A stretch of 64,000 nucleotides of DNA, taken from positions 6,312,001 to 6,376,000 of the forward strand of contig NC_083512.1 in the NCBI RefSeq assembly GCF_032362555.1, in the 5' to 3' direction. The notes below the pieces were generated by a model that had not been told where the DNA came from, did not search any database, and saw only the letters and a list, made by a program, of their open reading frames with translations. A program made the translations under genes and the position numbers. Source of the stretch: Amyelois transitella (lineage: Eukaryota > Arthropoda > Insecta > Lepidoptera > Pyralidae). How positions within the stretch are numbered: position 1 is the first letter of the stretch; each line of letters opens with the position of its first letter. This document shows positions 1-13,244 of the stretch, one piece after another.

Positions 1-3000
1 ATCCGAAATAGGCGACAACGGAGCAAATTTTATTGTGATACAATAAATTCACTCAAACCGCAGCCTCTTTCACAATATTTGTATCGGTCGTATTACGGTG
101 CAACAAAAAGAGCCGAAAGGGCGGCCCTCGGTGAATGAAGGGAAGGTAAATAAATATAAATAAAGGTGATGGCGGTGCCGGGGTGCGGGCCGGCTTCCCG
201 CGGCGCTAGCGCGCGCCCGCGACCCGGCCTGCAGGGCCCTACCTCTTTTGGAAGACCAGATATAATGTATGTGTCGGAACGGTGCTTGTTTTATTCCAAT
301 GCATACCACGAATTATTAAACCTCGAGCTCATGAAGATTACTTCTTACAAGCGACTTTAACGACCAAAATTGAACGCATTCTCGAGGTAGTATATAAAGG
401 TTATGCATTGTGAAAATCCAATTACATGCTCATTGTTCTTAATACCGACTTGTCACACGTCATTAAACGAAGCCAATGGGAATCGTAAATGTATGTCCGT
501 GGTGGACCCGCGCTGGGATTGTAATCGCCTTCAGCAGGACCAATTACGGAGTTGTGCGTTGCGAGGTGAACTTTTATTGGGTGTAAGATTTAAGTGCCGA
601 TCGACACGCCGAGAACTGGGCCTGCCTGATTTTTACGGCCACTTAAGATTTGTAGCTTAGAATAGGTATCTTCTTTTCTTTGAGTATTTTGATCTTCTCA
701 CGATGGTGAAATCAGTACCAATAAGATTTGAGCCAGGTGAGGACCCCGTTCCCCTTAATCTGTATAATCTGAATCCAATTTTCAAGAGCCTGTTCAGAAG
801 AATATGAGATTGAATAGTATGCTCGTGTCCAAGTAAAGTGTTCGGCTTAAGAAAGGGCCTTGGTTGTGCCAACCACTATGAAGCACAGGGCCTTGGCTTT
901 AGATAGATGTTATGTTAACCATATGCAGTTTTTCCAAGTTCAAGTTCCTCAAGATTTCTCAGATTCTCGAGGCCGGGCGAAAGGCAAGTTTAGTTTTCAG
1001 ACGTTAAATAGGCATTTGTCAACTTTTTGTAATGGAACCGTATCTCTTTTAGTCGATGAGAAAACCTTATGTTTAGTTTTTCAACGAAGATAAATATGAT
1101 TTACACGAAAATGGAATTGTATTTGAAAAATATTAGGGATAACTACATAAAATCTTATAAACTTATGCTGCGACAAGTCCACAAAAGGCTATCTAAATGA
1201 AAATTGTCCTATTTGTAAACACATTGATGTAATTGGCATAGCATCTCTTAAATAAACAATTTGGTGTTTGCAGCTGAACCAGATTTTGCAATAATATCTA
1301 AAGCATCAAATCATAACATCTCGCAAAACCAAGGAAGTGAGTAACATTTGAAAGCAATAAATAACTAATATCTCAGTAACACGCACGTTACCTACGCAAC
1401 ATTGGGAAACATAAATATTGCTTCTGCGTTATATTAAAGTGAGAACATTCCAACTAGTCGTTAATAGTTCAAGCCAATTTGGCATTACAAAGGATAGAAT
1501 TTGGATTAACAAAAATACTTAATATTCCGAAATTCTCACGGCAGCGGAGATCATCTAAAATTTAGCAGAGTTAGAATAGACCTTCAGGAGCGGCATAGGC
1601 AAAATTTTATCCCAAATTTAGGTCATGGATCTTAGGCTTCCGTACATATTACAGAGTAACTGGTCCCTTTGGCTTCACATGATCCTCCATTGTTTTCCCC
1701 AAAAGAAAATGCTCATCAGGTTGAGAAACCTATTTGTTTTCTCTGTCTGTTTGTATGTTTGACAGACAGACTTTTTTGTCAAATTCGTGCTCGGTTTCTT
1801 CATAGTAATAAATAATTTTTTGAAAATATACTCTATGTTAAGACAATTTTTTTTTACTGTTTTATTATATGTATGGATTTTCCCCATATTCTCTGTCTGT
1901 ATGTATACGTTGGTCTTAGAAATTTGTAGACGATTTTGTTTCTGTTTGAAATGTTGGAGATAGGATTTTCTGAGGGAGGAGGTTTACCTATATCTACAAT
2001 TTCTACCCGTACAGGGGGCTCGCTAGTAAACGATAAATATATGATATAAGGATAGATCCCTATGTTCATATGTTGCGATAAAATATCGAGAAAGCATTTT
2101 TACTCTCAGCTGTCTGTCTGCCAGAGACACTGACCCATCACATCTTTGGTATTATTTTTTTTTCAATTGATCTTCTCCTTAGATCTCTGTAGAAAGAGAA
2201 AGTAGTTCTATTGTACTACCGCAAGCTAAACGTAAATATTTTCTCCATCTATTACATAACATAATATCTACTAATACTAGGTATTTAGTAACTTCATTAT
2301 AAGTAAGGAGTAATTTTAATGGAATATTTTTATATGATCATGAATCATGATAAATTATGAGGCATTAAGATAATAAAGTATATTCATATTGTCAGTATTC
2401 TCAGTAACCTAAGGTTTATTATTCTATTTAATTTCTAAAGTAAACCAAAGAAGTGATGTTGCCCTATTTTTTACCAATTCACGAGTATTTGGAGATGATT
2501 TCTTGATAATTTATTGCAGTTATTAAAGTGAACTATAATAATAAAAATTTAAGTATGTTCTAAACATACAAAAATATTCCTTATGCTTATAGTTAATTGA
2601 TCCTAAAACAGATTGACCACTGGCATAATATAAATTTTGGTAAACTAAATACAAGACCTTTAACTTTAATTAGACAAAACCAAGTACCGTCTATAATAAG
2701 TAGTAGTATAAAGTTCTCAGTCACATGCCCGAAATAAAAAAAAAACTTTATTTAAAAAATATTTGTGTAAGATTTGTGTGTCGCGAGATATTGTGAAGTT
2801 TCGTATTTTATTAGTTCTGGTAAACATTATAAAGCGCGGCCCGTGCCCCGCTAGCATTGACTGTGGTTTGACAGATAACACTAAGATAAGCGCCAGTTGT
2901 TCCCAGACAAATATTAGCACAAGTAATTAAAACAAATGTGAACGAAACAATGTCTAAATTAACATTACTTTCCTAAACCGAGTTCTTATATCGTGGTTTT

Positions 3001-4585
3001 AAAAGTCAGTGAATTTAAAGACTCTGGTTTCACTTATATGACAGGATTTTAAGCATGCATTGTCAAAACTTTTGTCAAGAAAAGAAAGGATAACACACGT
3101 TTAATGGATGGTTAAAATCTTTATTAGGTTTTCATGGAAGACATTAAGAAAATAGTATCTATTAACATTCTACCGATAGTGAAATCGAAAACTTTTGAAA
3201 GATCAAGACATTGTTGAAATTCCAAAAGTTTTTAGTTTCAAAAATAGATTGCCAAAACTTTTCACAACATTTAAGATATAAAATAGAACTGCTTTATTTA
3301 GCGAAACCCGAGCTTCGAATTCGAAAACAGAGAGACTTTTAAAACTAGTTCAAATGATGACTGTATTGTCTATCCCATTAGAGATGAATCTTAACAACTA
3401 ACGTAATATTTGATGTAGGTATTTGAAAAGATACATACAATCTGTACGATGTCTTAAATCTTTTGCGGTGTTCTCGAAACTTCCCATCGTATTAACACAC
3501 TAGTGTTTACATATATCACCACTGTTTACGTAAGCGGGAGAGATGCGAATCGTTAATTCATCGCCACCTAAAGAAGCAAACTATATAAAACATACCGCAA
3601 ACATACCACAAGTTCAAAGACCCATCACTTGGTATACGCTCTCTGCTCACTCTGAGATTCATCTTATAACTTGTGTGTAGCTAGAGATTTTATAAATTGC
3701 AACGGATAATTAAGTGTTTATACTTTTCAAAATACTGTAATTTTATAGAATCATGAAACAGGTTACTTAATATATTTAGTCACAAATCTTGCGTACAATT
3801 TTAATACTTATAGGTTTCCCAACTGTTAACTAGTAGTTGAACTTTACCTGAAGTTATTTTCGTAAGGAACCAAACAATGAATCGTAAATATTATGAACTT
3901 ACTCATTACAAAAGAGATATTTAGTGACAGATGTTTTGCGGCCAATGTATTTTAGTTTGTCTGATGCGTCAAAATATTAAGAGTGTACTATGAGTATGTT
4001 ATAGCGCCAGGCTGGTTGAAAAAGTCAATCAAAGGATAGGCTTAATAACATGAGATTCAAGTTTTAGGCAATGGAATGGTTAATTTTGACAGTTAATCGC
4101 AATATCGGGATTTCAATTTCATAAGATTAAGCTATACTCGGGATCCCTTAAATAGCTATTAGTTCTGTCTTCCCCGTGAAATAGGTATATATAATGATAA
4201 AAAAGTTTAAAATTATAATGCGATGTTAAAGTATTCTCTTTTCTTTTATTTTCTTTTCAACAAAACTAACAAAAATGTTAAATTTCATCTCGCTTATTTA
4301 ACTTTAATATAAGTTCATATTTAATATAATGTAATGGACGACGGCACTCTAAATGTGCGGTTAGTGTCGGATAATCACAGATTATGCTAGTTCCCTGAAT
4401 AATTCAGTCGTAAAACTAATTTACACTATTATACTAGATCCAAACAGATATTTCAATTTTGATACTGTATCTTAAATAAGATTATCTTGCGAGTGATACA
4501 CTTTAAAATGTTTTAAATTAAGGAGTTAGGAAAAAGACGCGATGTGGCAAATAGTTTACATATAAGTATAGATATATACACTTGA

Positions 4586-4836
4586 TTTGTGCTGTTCCCG
4601 GCACTTTGGTATGGGACCACACTATATCTTTCCCATGGATGTCGTAAAAGGCGACTAGGGGAAAGGCTAATAAACTTAGGTTTTTCTTGTAGGCGATGGA
4701 CTAGTAACCTGTCACTTTTGGTATCTCAATTCCATCAGCATTCATTCAGTTGTCTTTTGGTCTTTACAAGACTGTTGGCTCTGCCTACTCGTAAGGGATA
4801 AAGAAGTGACTACATGTATGTATGTATGTATGTATA
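4586..4836 (+). mobile_element. Short retroelement family A, near full length
   Basis: This copy has the family's hallmarks: a 5' block around gttcccggcac, the internal block cccatggatgtcgtaaaag, the block agactgttggctctg, and a 3' tail of ATGT repeats. More than twenty copies occur in this window. The 3' two thirds resemble the tail of a LINE copy at 31.6-32.35 kb, so this is best read as a SINE-like element that borrows a LINE 3' end. Confidence 0.8.
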
Positions 4837-5984
4837 CACTTAGCATATTTTGTAAAGTTATAGCAAGAATAAAAGGCAGCGTAAAACCGCTGCAACTCAA
4901 AGGTCTTTATAACATTTTACAGCGTTGTAAACCCACCGTAGAATTTTAGGATTAATTTGATTATGGTCAATTATTCACAAAGCGATCAGGCTGGATCTTT
5001 TTTTATCCTGCGCTAATAAGCCGAAAAGTACCCAAATTAGACGGCGGTGTCTTTGCTGCTAACAAATTAAACCACTTTAGCGTATCAGTTAATAAAACAA
5101 AATCAATATTAACAATCGATAATTAAGTGACCTTAAAACGATTTCATGGTATAAACCGTTGTTTCGTTTACTTTTTAGGAGTACAATACAAACACACATA
5201 AATACTCTCCTACTTTTTATTGTCTTACAATTTTAAACTCAATTTATCTCAGGATTTTCAAAGGTTTAAAAAATAGCTAGCAAAAGTCAGTGTGGTTAGG
5301 ATTGCTACGCTATCTGCGCACGCACACCGCAGTAAAAGCTCATTGTAACTCGAGCTTCAAATACGAAATTGAATAATGCTGACCTATCCCGCGACCGCCT
5401 TGCCCATAAATCACCGAGATATTTATGTCCCTCAACCCCCGCACGTCCGCCACACCCTTCGCATACCCCAAGCTTATTTGCGTCCAGGAATATAAAATAT
5501 TAAATAAAAACATACATAAAATGGTAAGTAATTCCGATTGGAATCGCGAGAGAGCTGGCGATGCGGTCGCATGCCTATTCTGCGGTTTGTACGGCTAGCC
5601 GAGTGTTATGGCTCGCCACCAGAAATCGAAAACTCTGGAAGTTGATATATCGATTTTACAGAAACATCAGTTCGTATGCCATAACTTCAATTGTTTGTTA
5701 ACAATGTAAAGTTATGATAATATGTTCGTGGAAACTGTATAAATCGCCAGCTGTCACAGGCCTTGTTACGCAACACAACCTTTACAGGAACGAATATAAC
5801 GCATTTATCTTAAAAGCATCTGGCATGTAACGTACTGCTTCCCGTACACATTAAGGTTTACTTATATTCTCTCTTATTTATGAGATATAAATAATACTAT
5901 TAGACGAAGATACTGATTCCCGATAAAAAGTGGGCTCGAGTTGAAATGGGAGGCACAGTGGATTCAGAAAGAAAGTAATGGAGG

Positions 5985-6125
5985 CGCATCGAACCGGTTT
6001 GAAGATTTTTACGAATGCAAGGCTGCTCGGGCCGGCCGGGCTATGTGCTGCCCGCGGCGGACACATAACATAACCGGCGGATTCGCGCCGGCCTTTCTTC
6101 CCCACGCACACGCGCATCAGCTTGT
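5985..6125. promoter_or_regulatory. GC-rich, CpG-rich patch inside hh intron
   Basis: A sharply GC-rich patch with many CG dinucleotides stands in a strongly AT-rich intron. It includes runs such as gccggccgggc and cccgcggcggac. No coding frame with recognisable homology is seen on either strand. In this window, other GC-rich blocks coincide with the hh first exon and with a probable unannotated promoter near 20.8 kb. An alternative first exon or a CpG-rich regulatory element is therefore a reasonable inference, not a demonstrated one. Confidence 0.25.
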
Positions 6126-6962
6126 CTGTGGTCTGTACGGCCCATCTCATACAGATTATTATCTGCATACTTATAACTGGATTCTTCGTAAAGGTATATT
6201 AGGCTATTAAATATTTGCTGCGCAAATCGCTTCATGCCCGGCTCGTTATGCGCAAGCGAGTAGGTAAACAATGGCATCCTTTGAGAGACCGATCACTATT
6301 TCAGAATTTGGGTTGACGACGATTGAAATATCGTTCATTCGTATTGATGTCGTGTTGTAATGAGCTCTGAAACCAAATTACACAGCTGCGGTGTAAACAC
6401 TTTGCGAACAGTCCTAAATCAAACTCACTCCTTATCAACAACAACAGATTATGATTGCATCAACCTGCAGTCTAAAATAGCTCGGATAAACATGTCACAT
6501 TTAATTTTCGCGAACGATCAGCCGCCGTGATTTAGTTTTTGCTTCCGCCGCCTACACCGCGTCACAGCAACGAATCGGATTACACGTAATAAATAATTTT
6601 ATATTGTCAATTATAATATTCTATGAAATACATGTATCAATATCTCGTACTGTATTTTATTACAATAAATTCAAGGTATATTATTATTCTTAGTACAGAA
6701 CGAATCTAAGATTGCTATTTTACCTTGCTAGCATAGTGAAATTTAAGGTACCCACTAAAAAGTAACTTTTCGGGGAGATTTCGTATCATGAAGAAAAAAA
6801 AAAAAGAAAAAAGGATTTTAAAGGTGTTAATACATTTTCTAAGCTGGTCCAACGCTCAGCCATCCACCATCAAACTAACTAAGAAAGCCAATAAACTGTT
6901 AATAAAAATTAAACCAATGTTCCTGATTAAATTGTATTGAGGATAGACAATATCTTTTAATT

Positions 6963-7050
6963 TTCAGGCCATTCAGTCTTTTCAAGATTGTTGGCTCTGT
7001 CTACCCCGCAAGGGATATAGACGTGACGATATGTATGTATGTATGTATTG
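6963..7050 (+). mobile_element. Short retroelement family A, 5'-truncated
   Basis: Only the last ~85 bp of the family are present: the agattgttggctctgtcta block, the gggatatagacgtgac block and the ATGT-repeat tail. A copy that keeps its 3' end and loses its 5' part is typical of incomplete target-primed reverse transcription. Confidence 0.75.
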
Positions 7051-8943
7051 ACTTTTTTTAATTCAGTGTGATATTAAGAAGGACACCTCAAAAAAGTCTA
7101 TGCTCCGTAGATTTCTGAAATTTCGTCTTTCAAAAAGGGCTGTCTTGACCTGAAAATGAGAAGTGTCAAAACACCCACCATTTCCCAAACAACACCTAAT
7201 TGCATCTGGAACACGTGCCTCGGCGACCTCACGTTCGTATCACAAGGATGTATGCCATGTGGCCGACAATGGCGAATATTTGTTTGGTTGTTTGTCAACA
7301 TGCGGTCGTATTTGACGATCCATTAGAGCGCGGACGCCGGTCGCGACTGTTTCCACGTTTACCGAGAAAATTGAAAACTGGACTTTCCTTTTTTAAAATT
7401 GAAATGGGTAAATAATAGCCTCCTTGGTGCCTTTCTAAGTAATGGAGAAAAATCTCAGTTCTCTCGGAAAGACGGCGTCAATGATTGATTTGAACAGGGT
7501 ATACCACATTAATTGCTGCCATCGTCAAATTAAATTCTTAACAGCGATACAAAATGATTTTAATATAATGTCACATAACGCAATAAATTACCACAAAGTA
7601 CTCTTTATTGCATTTCCAAAGTTTTAAAGACATTTAATCGAACTTTCTTTACAATATAACATCAATTGTACTTATTCATAAACGTCCGTTTATGGACAAT
7701 GTGTTATTAACTCAAATCTATTAATGATAGGTCAATTATTTTATGTGTTACTTTAAATTAATTTTACCCGACCTGTCAGTGTCTGAATTTTCATTTCATC
7801 TTTATGCCATCCAGCTACATATGACCTCCCAATCTTGTTAGAGTCCGTTTGCCCATAAGAAATGAAGACGTGATGTATATCTTTATGTTGATGGATAACC
7901 CTAACCCCACGCCATGAATCAACTAGCAAACTTTTCACGGCCAAGTATAATATTGAATGTTGATTTAAAAATGTTCAAGGTAAAACTAACATGGACTTAG
8001 GTATAATGAGCAGTTAAATAATTTGTTTTAAAATATAACATGTTCGCATTTACCCAGATAAATGTTTATTGCTGCAGTACAGTATGTAAACTCTCAAGTT
8101 TAGATTACTATAAACTTTGCCTACGATATTCGCAGATTTAATATCAACATCATATTTCCTTTTGATGTTCCAAATTGAATTCCTAACCGAACAATTCAGG
8201 TTAACTGATGAATTTACTAACGAATCTCAGGGAGTTGTTCTAGTCTAATTTTGAAACTGATATTTGTAAACTGTTCAACAATATATATATATAACAACTT
8301 TATCCGAGGACGCCATAAACCAGACCAATTGGAGAGAAAATTCGGAAGGCGGACCCCGGGCCCTGAAACACTTCTGTGGAGGGTGCAACCGGGAACACGC
8401 AGAGATGAGAGAGAGAATACTATTGTAGTATTATTGTAATAATAAAGGAAAATGAAGTAATAACCAGTTTAAAATGTCATCAGAATCGACAAGAAATTAA
8501 AATTTATTTTTAATAAAATTATTATGATTTTAGTATTTTAACCATATTGTTAACCCTATTCACTGCAATAAAATTGAATTGAAAGAAAGCCGAATATGCG
8601 GTGTAAAAAAAAAATCTTTTATCTTTGTATTTAATTTAGAATAAACTGGTATGAAATACCAAAAATAAGCCATGTCTTTTTCTCAGGTCTAAACGAAGAC
8701 TCCAATTTGTTTATTAGAAAATTAGTTTACTAATTATCTGTGAATGAAACGAACAGTTGGGGCTTGGGACTATCCAATGCCAATTATTGGGAAAGGTTGG
8801 AATATAATAAACAATAAGAGCTGTCATAAACACATCACATAAGCTTTTTATAAATGTCTGTTCTCATTTTAATAATTTAATTATAATTTCTTACCTAGTA
8901 GAACTTATATTATTTTACTTGGGTATACATTATGTTCTCTTGA

Positions 8944-9200
8944 CGGCCTCTGTGGCTCAGCGGTAGTACGCTTGTCTGTGACACCGGAGGTCCCGGGTTC
9001 GAATCCCGGCCAGGGCATGATAAGAAAAGAACTTTTTCTGATTGTCCTGGGTCTTGGATGTTTATCTATATAAGTATTATATTATAAAATATAGTATCGT
9101 TGAGTGAGTATCTCGTAGCACAAGTTTCGAACTTACTTCGAGGCTAACTCAATCAGTGTAATTTGTCCCGTGTATATATATATATATATATATTGTCCCG
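8944..9200 (+). mobile_element. tRNA-derived SINE (family B), copy 1
   Basis: The head resembles a tRNA with RNA polymerase III control boxes: an A box around tggctcagcggtag and a B box ggttcgaatcccg. A non-tRNA body follows (aaaagaactttttctgattg, then cttacttcgaggctaactc). It ends near a TA-dinucleotide run. The same element recurs at 26.06-26.70 kb with about 90 percent visual identity. The head has no pairing 3' acceptor strand, so it is not a functional tRNA gene. Confidence 0.85.
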
Positions 9201-9479
9201 TATATATCTTGAGAACTACGGGATCCTACACCTAATCGTATTACGGCTGAACGTAATGTGTCAGCTTTCCCTGCAACATCCATAGTACCCACAAATCCTG
9301 GTTGTTATTTTAGGAAATCCTCTGTTACTAGTCCCCATTATTTCCAAAAGAACATAAGTACCTACTTCATCTAAATTTCAGTTTCCTAGTAGTTTTCACC
9401 GTACATTGTCTGAAAATCACTCAGAAGATTTTATAATGATTGGTAGCTATTAAATATTGTATTTTATTTATTTATTTAA

Positions 9480-9765
9480 AACTTTATTGCACAAAATACA
9501 CAAGTACAAAAGGCGGACTTAATGCAGTTTGGCATTTTCTACCAGTCTTTTCAACCAGCTGACCGAACAGAAAACCTTTAAGTTGGTAGTGCGATAAAGT
9601 GCACATGCATTCTAAAAAATACATACATAACAAAAAATGCATAAATACATACGAGATACATAAAGTACATAAAATATCAAATAAGGATGGCCCATTATTG
9701 ATCTGCCGAAGAAAGAACCCATTCACAGCATGTTTGAACGCAAAGCGACTAGGACCTCTCCTAAT
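9480..9765 (-). mobile_element. Jockey-type LINE 3' end, minus strand
   Basis: Read on the minus strand, this encodes the C-terminal tail of a non-LTR reverse transcriptase (RSPSRFAFKHAVNGFF, then a motif ending CQTALSPPF) followed by a short 3' UTR. A plus-strand relative lies at 13.25-13.69 kb. It is a 5'-truncated fragment, so the open frame here is not a host gene. Clade assignment to Jockey-like rests on the NALP-x-x-I-R style C-terminus seen in the second copy. Confidence 0.7.
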
Positions 9766-9815
9766 ATTATAAATATATAAATATATATTATATTTTGTAA
9801 CATACATATTAACAA

Positions 9816-10072
9816 CGTGCCGTAAGGTTACCGGCACCAATACAAAAAAAATTGGACCACTCCATCTCTTTCCCATGGATGTCGTAAAAGGCAACTAAGG
9901 TATAGGCTTAGAAACTTTTGGGATTCTTTTTTTAGGCGATGGGTTAGTGACTTGTCTCTATTTGAATCTCAATTCTATCATTAAGCCATATAGCTAAACG
10001 TGGTCTATCAGTCTTTTCAAGACTGTTGGATCTGTCTAGCTCACAAGAGATATAGACGTAAGCATCTATAAA
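9816..10072 (+). mobile_element. Short retroelement family A, diverged full-length copy
   Basis: It starts near the family 5' block (accggcaccaatacaaaaaa), passes through cccatggatgtcgtaaaagg and agactgttggatctgtctag, and ends at a degenerate tail. It abuts the Jockey-type LINE fragment on its left. Confidence 0.75.
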
Positions 10073-11292
10073 AGTTTTGAATAAACAAATATAAAGTACT
10101 GTTTATATTATTACTGTACAGTCCCTAACATTTTATTTAATTAAGGGGACCACTAGTCACTAGGTAGGTATGTGTCCCAACTTTTAGTTGTTGGGACCGT
10201 AGTATGTGGATGGCAGGAACACCAAATATTATATTCATGTTCAATAAAGGGGACATTTTTATTTATAAGTAAGAATTTTATTAAATTAATAAATAAATAT
10301 ATACGAGACATGTCACATAAATTGAGCTAATTTCAAAGTAAGTACACTTGCGTTATGGCACACTTACTTCAACGATTCTATATTATTATGTAGAAAGACG
10401 TTATAATATTCAAGGCCATTCAGAAAAAGTTCATTTTCTATCTGACCTGATCGCGGATTTGAATTGATTGAATGAAGTTTGACAGCCTGTTTGGCGCAAT
10501 TGCCAAACGGTCATTTTACCTTTCTATAACTTTATTATTTTCCTGTTCTGTAATTATATATTTAAAAATAAATACTTTACACTTAAAGTAAATCAATACT
10601 TCTACTGCGTACAGAAGGTAGAAAATAAATAAATAAGAAACTGAAGTCAGTAGCCACGCGAATGACAGAGGGTACACTCGATTGAATCGAATTAATAAAT
10701 GAACATATTGTTGATCAAATAACAATACCTACGCAATGCAAAGGACAAAATATGCACAACAATACAGCAGCCCTAAAAAAAGCCGTAACTTGTTTTTGTA
10801 ATTTACAAGTTTACAAAGAATTGTGAATGACAGAGCATGTAACTCAATACCATCAATACCATCGACACCAACTTTTATGATAGTCATATATTTAACGAAA
10901 ATAGAATCAAAATTGAAAAGAAATCATCATTCATCCATTAGTCACAGAGTCAAAATATTTATTGACAAAGCCTGCGTAATTGCAGTTCTACAATCGAAAC
11001 ACTTGCTACGAAGAGCTACCGTAACGCCCGCAATTTGTGTCCATTGTTCTACCGACGTAATATTTATTTACACCGGCAATTGTCCCTACCCGCGCACTGA
11101 GGAGCTGTTTTCAAAACAGAGGACGCTTCATGAAACTCATTGTTTCCCAGACTAGTTTCAACAGTTATAACGGGGCCACGATTCGCACTTCTCAGTAACA
11201 TCGCAACTCGTGGAACATCTACGAAATGTACTTTACGAGGCCGTCGGCTTCGGGAAACGCGGAAAAATTCACTGTGACCAGTGGACACTCAC

Positions 11293-11568
11293 CTGGGTCA
11301 TCAGGCGGTCAGCGCCGGTTCCCTCGTCATCCTTGAAATCGATGTCTGTATTATAATTAGGCACTAAGTCTTTAAACTTGGGATCGTCTCTGGTGATGCG
11401 ACCCTCAGCGGGTCCACTGGCGATCTTGTTGTTCTCACTGGTGTTGGGGTCGTGCTGGCCGTTCACGAAGGGCTCGATGCGGCGCGTCGGCGGGCGGCTG
11501 TTGAAGCCGCGGCCGGGGCCGCACGCCGCCGCGGCACTCAGCCACAGAAACACCAGCGACAGTCTCAT
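11293..11568 (-). CDS. hh: Hedgehog morphogen, first coding exon (N-terminal part)
   Basis: This exon encodes the signal peptide and start of the Hedgehog signalling domain, 92 residues. The start is the ATG at 11566-11568, because a short signal peptide ([15 protein letters not shown]) follows it directly. The mature protein then begins with the invariant CGPGRGF; its Cys16 is the N-terminal palmitoylation site in the family. Further conserved blocks are [25 protein letters not shown] and [11 protein letters not shown]. The exon ends at CAG followed by GTGAGTG, the same position as the exon 1/2 junction of animal Hedgehog genes. The remaining signalling domain and the self-splicing Hint domain are not in this window. 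The open frame continues 47 codons upstream of the chosen start, but that part is unlike Hedgehog and is probably 5' UTR. The exon is GC-rich compared with its surroundings. Confidence 0.97.
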
Positions 11569-11790
11569 CTCGCAGACATCACTGAACGCGCACTCATCGC
11601 ACGACCTCCGCGCGTCGCGAACTGATCGACACTGAGAGCCGGCAAGCAAAGCAACCCGGAGCGTGTTCGGTCCACCACCGCCGAGCCTGCATCCCTTGCT
11701 TGCCACCACCTCACACTACCCGCAGTGTGACGTCACTTAGCATGCAACTTGCATCGCGCACAAATCAGCGATGCAGTACTCACTCGCTAT
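11569..11790 (-). promoter_or_regulatory. hh 5' UTR / proximal promoter region
   Basis: The ~200 bp upstream of the hh start codon are GC-rich and then drop back to AT-rich sequence near 11.8 kb, as expected for a 5' UTR plus core promoter. I see no clear TATA box at the usual spacing. The exact transcription start cannot be set by eye. Confidence 0.4.
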
Positions 11791-13240
11791 TCATGTGTTG
11801 GAAAATCCAATTGTCTTTAACGTCAAAAATAACAATCGTTCTATTCAAGAAAATAACGTGACTAAAAATTTGAATTAAAAGTAACTACTTTTTAGGAATA
11901 GTATCACTGCGCAATGTATATTATGATTTTAAGTACTAGAATTATTAAAAGATTTTTGTATTTTGTGAGTAGAATTTCACACCCGGAAAAATAGGTTGAT
12001 TCTCGTCACTCACCGAAAGCAAATTTTACCAGTTAGTATTATTATAAGAAATTGAAGAAAGAATTTCATTTTTTTATATTATAATTAGTGGTTCTTATTA
12101 AGTTTACGCCTCGTGTTTACATAATGATAAACACATTGTAAGCCCTTATTTGGAGACATTTCTATTATAATATTCACAATTAGGTACCGTACACGAGGTA
12201 GGTTATATATACATTTCTTTCACAAACATAGGTACATTTCTTTAAGGTAATTATTGTTTTTTTTAATGATTCATTAAACAAATACCTGTGAATCATATTA
12301 AAATTAATCGTGTCACGCATTTCACGCTGCAGTCTAGTTCAAACACTGAAAAAGAACAAAGCATTTAAAAAGAAAACCTTATTTTCTTAGAAGGCAAAGG
12401 CGAATTAAATATTTATCTTACTTGAATTTTGGAAAATTGGGATGTATGTGAATAGGGCTTTTTCATTTCAGACCATGAGGACGTTGTAAGTAAGCTGTAA
12501 GGAACTCATGGTGCCCGCAATACTACGTCTTCATCAAATAAATAAATGTATCTTCTTTGTTCCAACTTCATACAACGATGTAACGATTCTTTCAAGAGTA
12601 TAATTTCAAATTCTCGTGATTAGGTCGTATTTGAAATATGATCGCATTCGCTCATCCTGACTTATTCATATTACACATAAAATATACATACGCATTTTTA
12701 AACCCTCTATAAAAGTTTGACCCAATGGTTGGTGGTAGATAATACTTTCAGTATTTTGTTCGCCAATTGTGGTAGGTATACTTAAACAATAAGCATTTTG
12801 TACAATTAAGACATAATAGACTTTCAAGACTGGATCATCATTAGTTTTTCAAGAGCCTGTGTATTGTAACGCAATTAGAACTTTGCTCCGTAGATTTATT
12901 ATTACTCATAAGGTCAGTATGGCGTGAGTTATTGAGCAGCTAATGATCCTTTGTCTTTTGAGCCACGGATGTAAAATATCATAATAAGAAACATCTCTCT
13001 TTATATTTGGATAGGGTGCCTAAATTTTCTTTGTAATTGACGGAAAGCGAGTTGTAAGACTAAACCAAAACAGTTTGCTTTATGCCTAACTATAAAAAAT
13101 TAAAAGTTATGACTACCACGGGACTTCGCTCTCGTGAGAAACTTGTTTTAAATGTCTTTGCAAACTGCGTAAACTCACACCAAAAACCAAAAGATAGTAA
13201 CTGAAATGGTAATAGAAGTGTAATAGTAAAAAAAACAAAA
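11791..13240. other. Intergenic, AT-rich, nothing recognised
   Basis: This is upstream of hh on the minus strand. I see no coding frame with recognisable homology, no RNA gene, and no clear repeat until the LINE fragment at about 13.25 kb. Confidence 0.5.
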
Positions 13241-13244
13241 TACC

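Larger units (their letters stand above)
1..11292 (-). other. hh: hedgehog intron 1 (partial), gene-poor
   Basis: This stretch lies downstream of the hh first-exon donor on the minus strand, so it is intronic for hh. I looked for the conserved second-exon motifs (the NQWPG and VYYESRAHIHC regions) on the minus strand and did not find them. The intron therefore appears to exceed 11 kb and to leave the window. It holds several retroelement fragments (listed separately), two GC-rich patches near 130-250 and 5990-6110, and otherwise AT-rich unique sequence with no convincing coding frame. A large gene-poor intron is expected to carry developmental enhancers for hh, but no specific enhancer can be named from the sequence. 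Confidence 0.7.

Noticed and set aside
70-660. Open frames in the first 0.7 kb as coding exons
   Set aside because: Frames open on both strands across a GC-rich patch, with no similarity to known proteins and no consistent splice sites.
7753-7944. A 63-codon minus-strand frame as an hh exon or small gene
   Set aside because: It has no match to the Hedgehog signalling or Hint domains and no splice signals that fit; it is probably chance.
8944-9016. A tRNA gene
   Set aside because: A and B boxes are present, but the acceptor stem does not pair and the unit recurs with a SINE body.
9484-9894. A 136-codon minus-strand frame as a host gene
   Set aside because: It encodes a LINE reverse-transcriptase tail and runs into a family A repeat.
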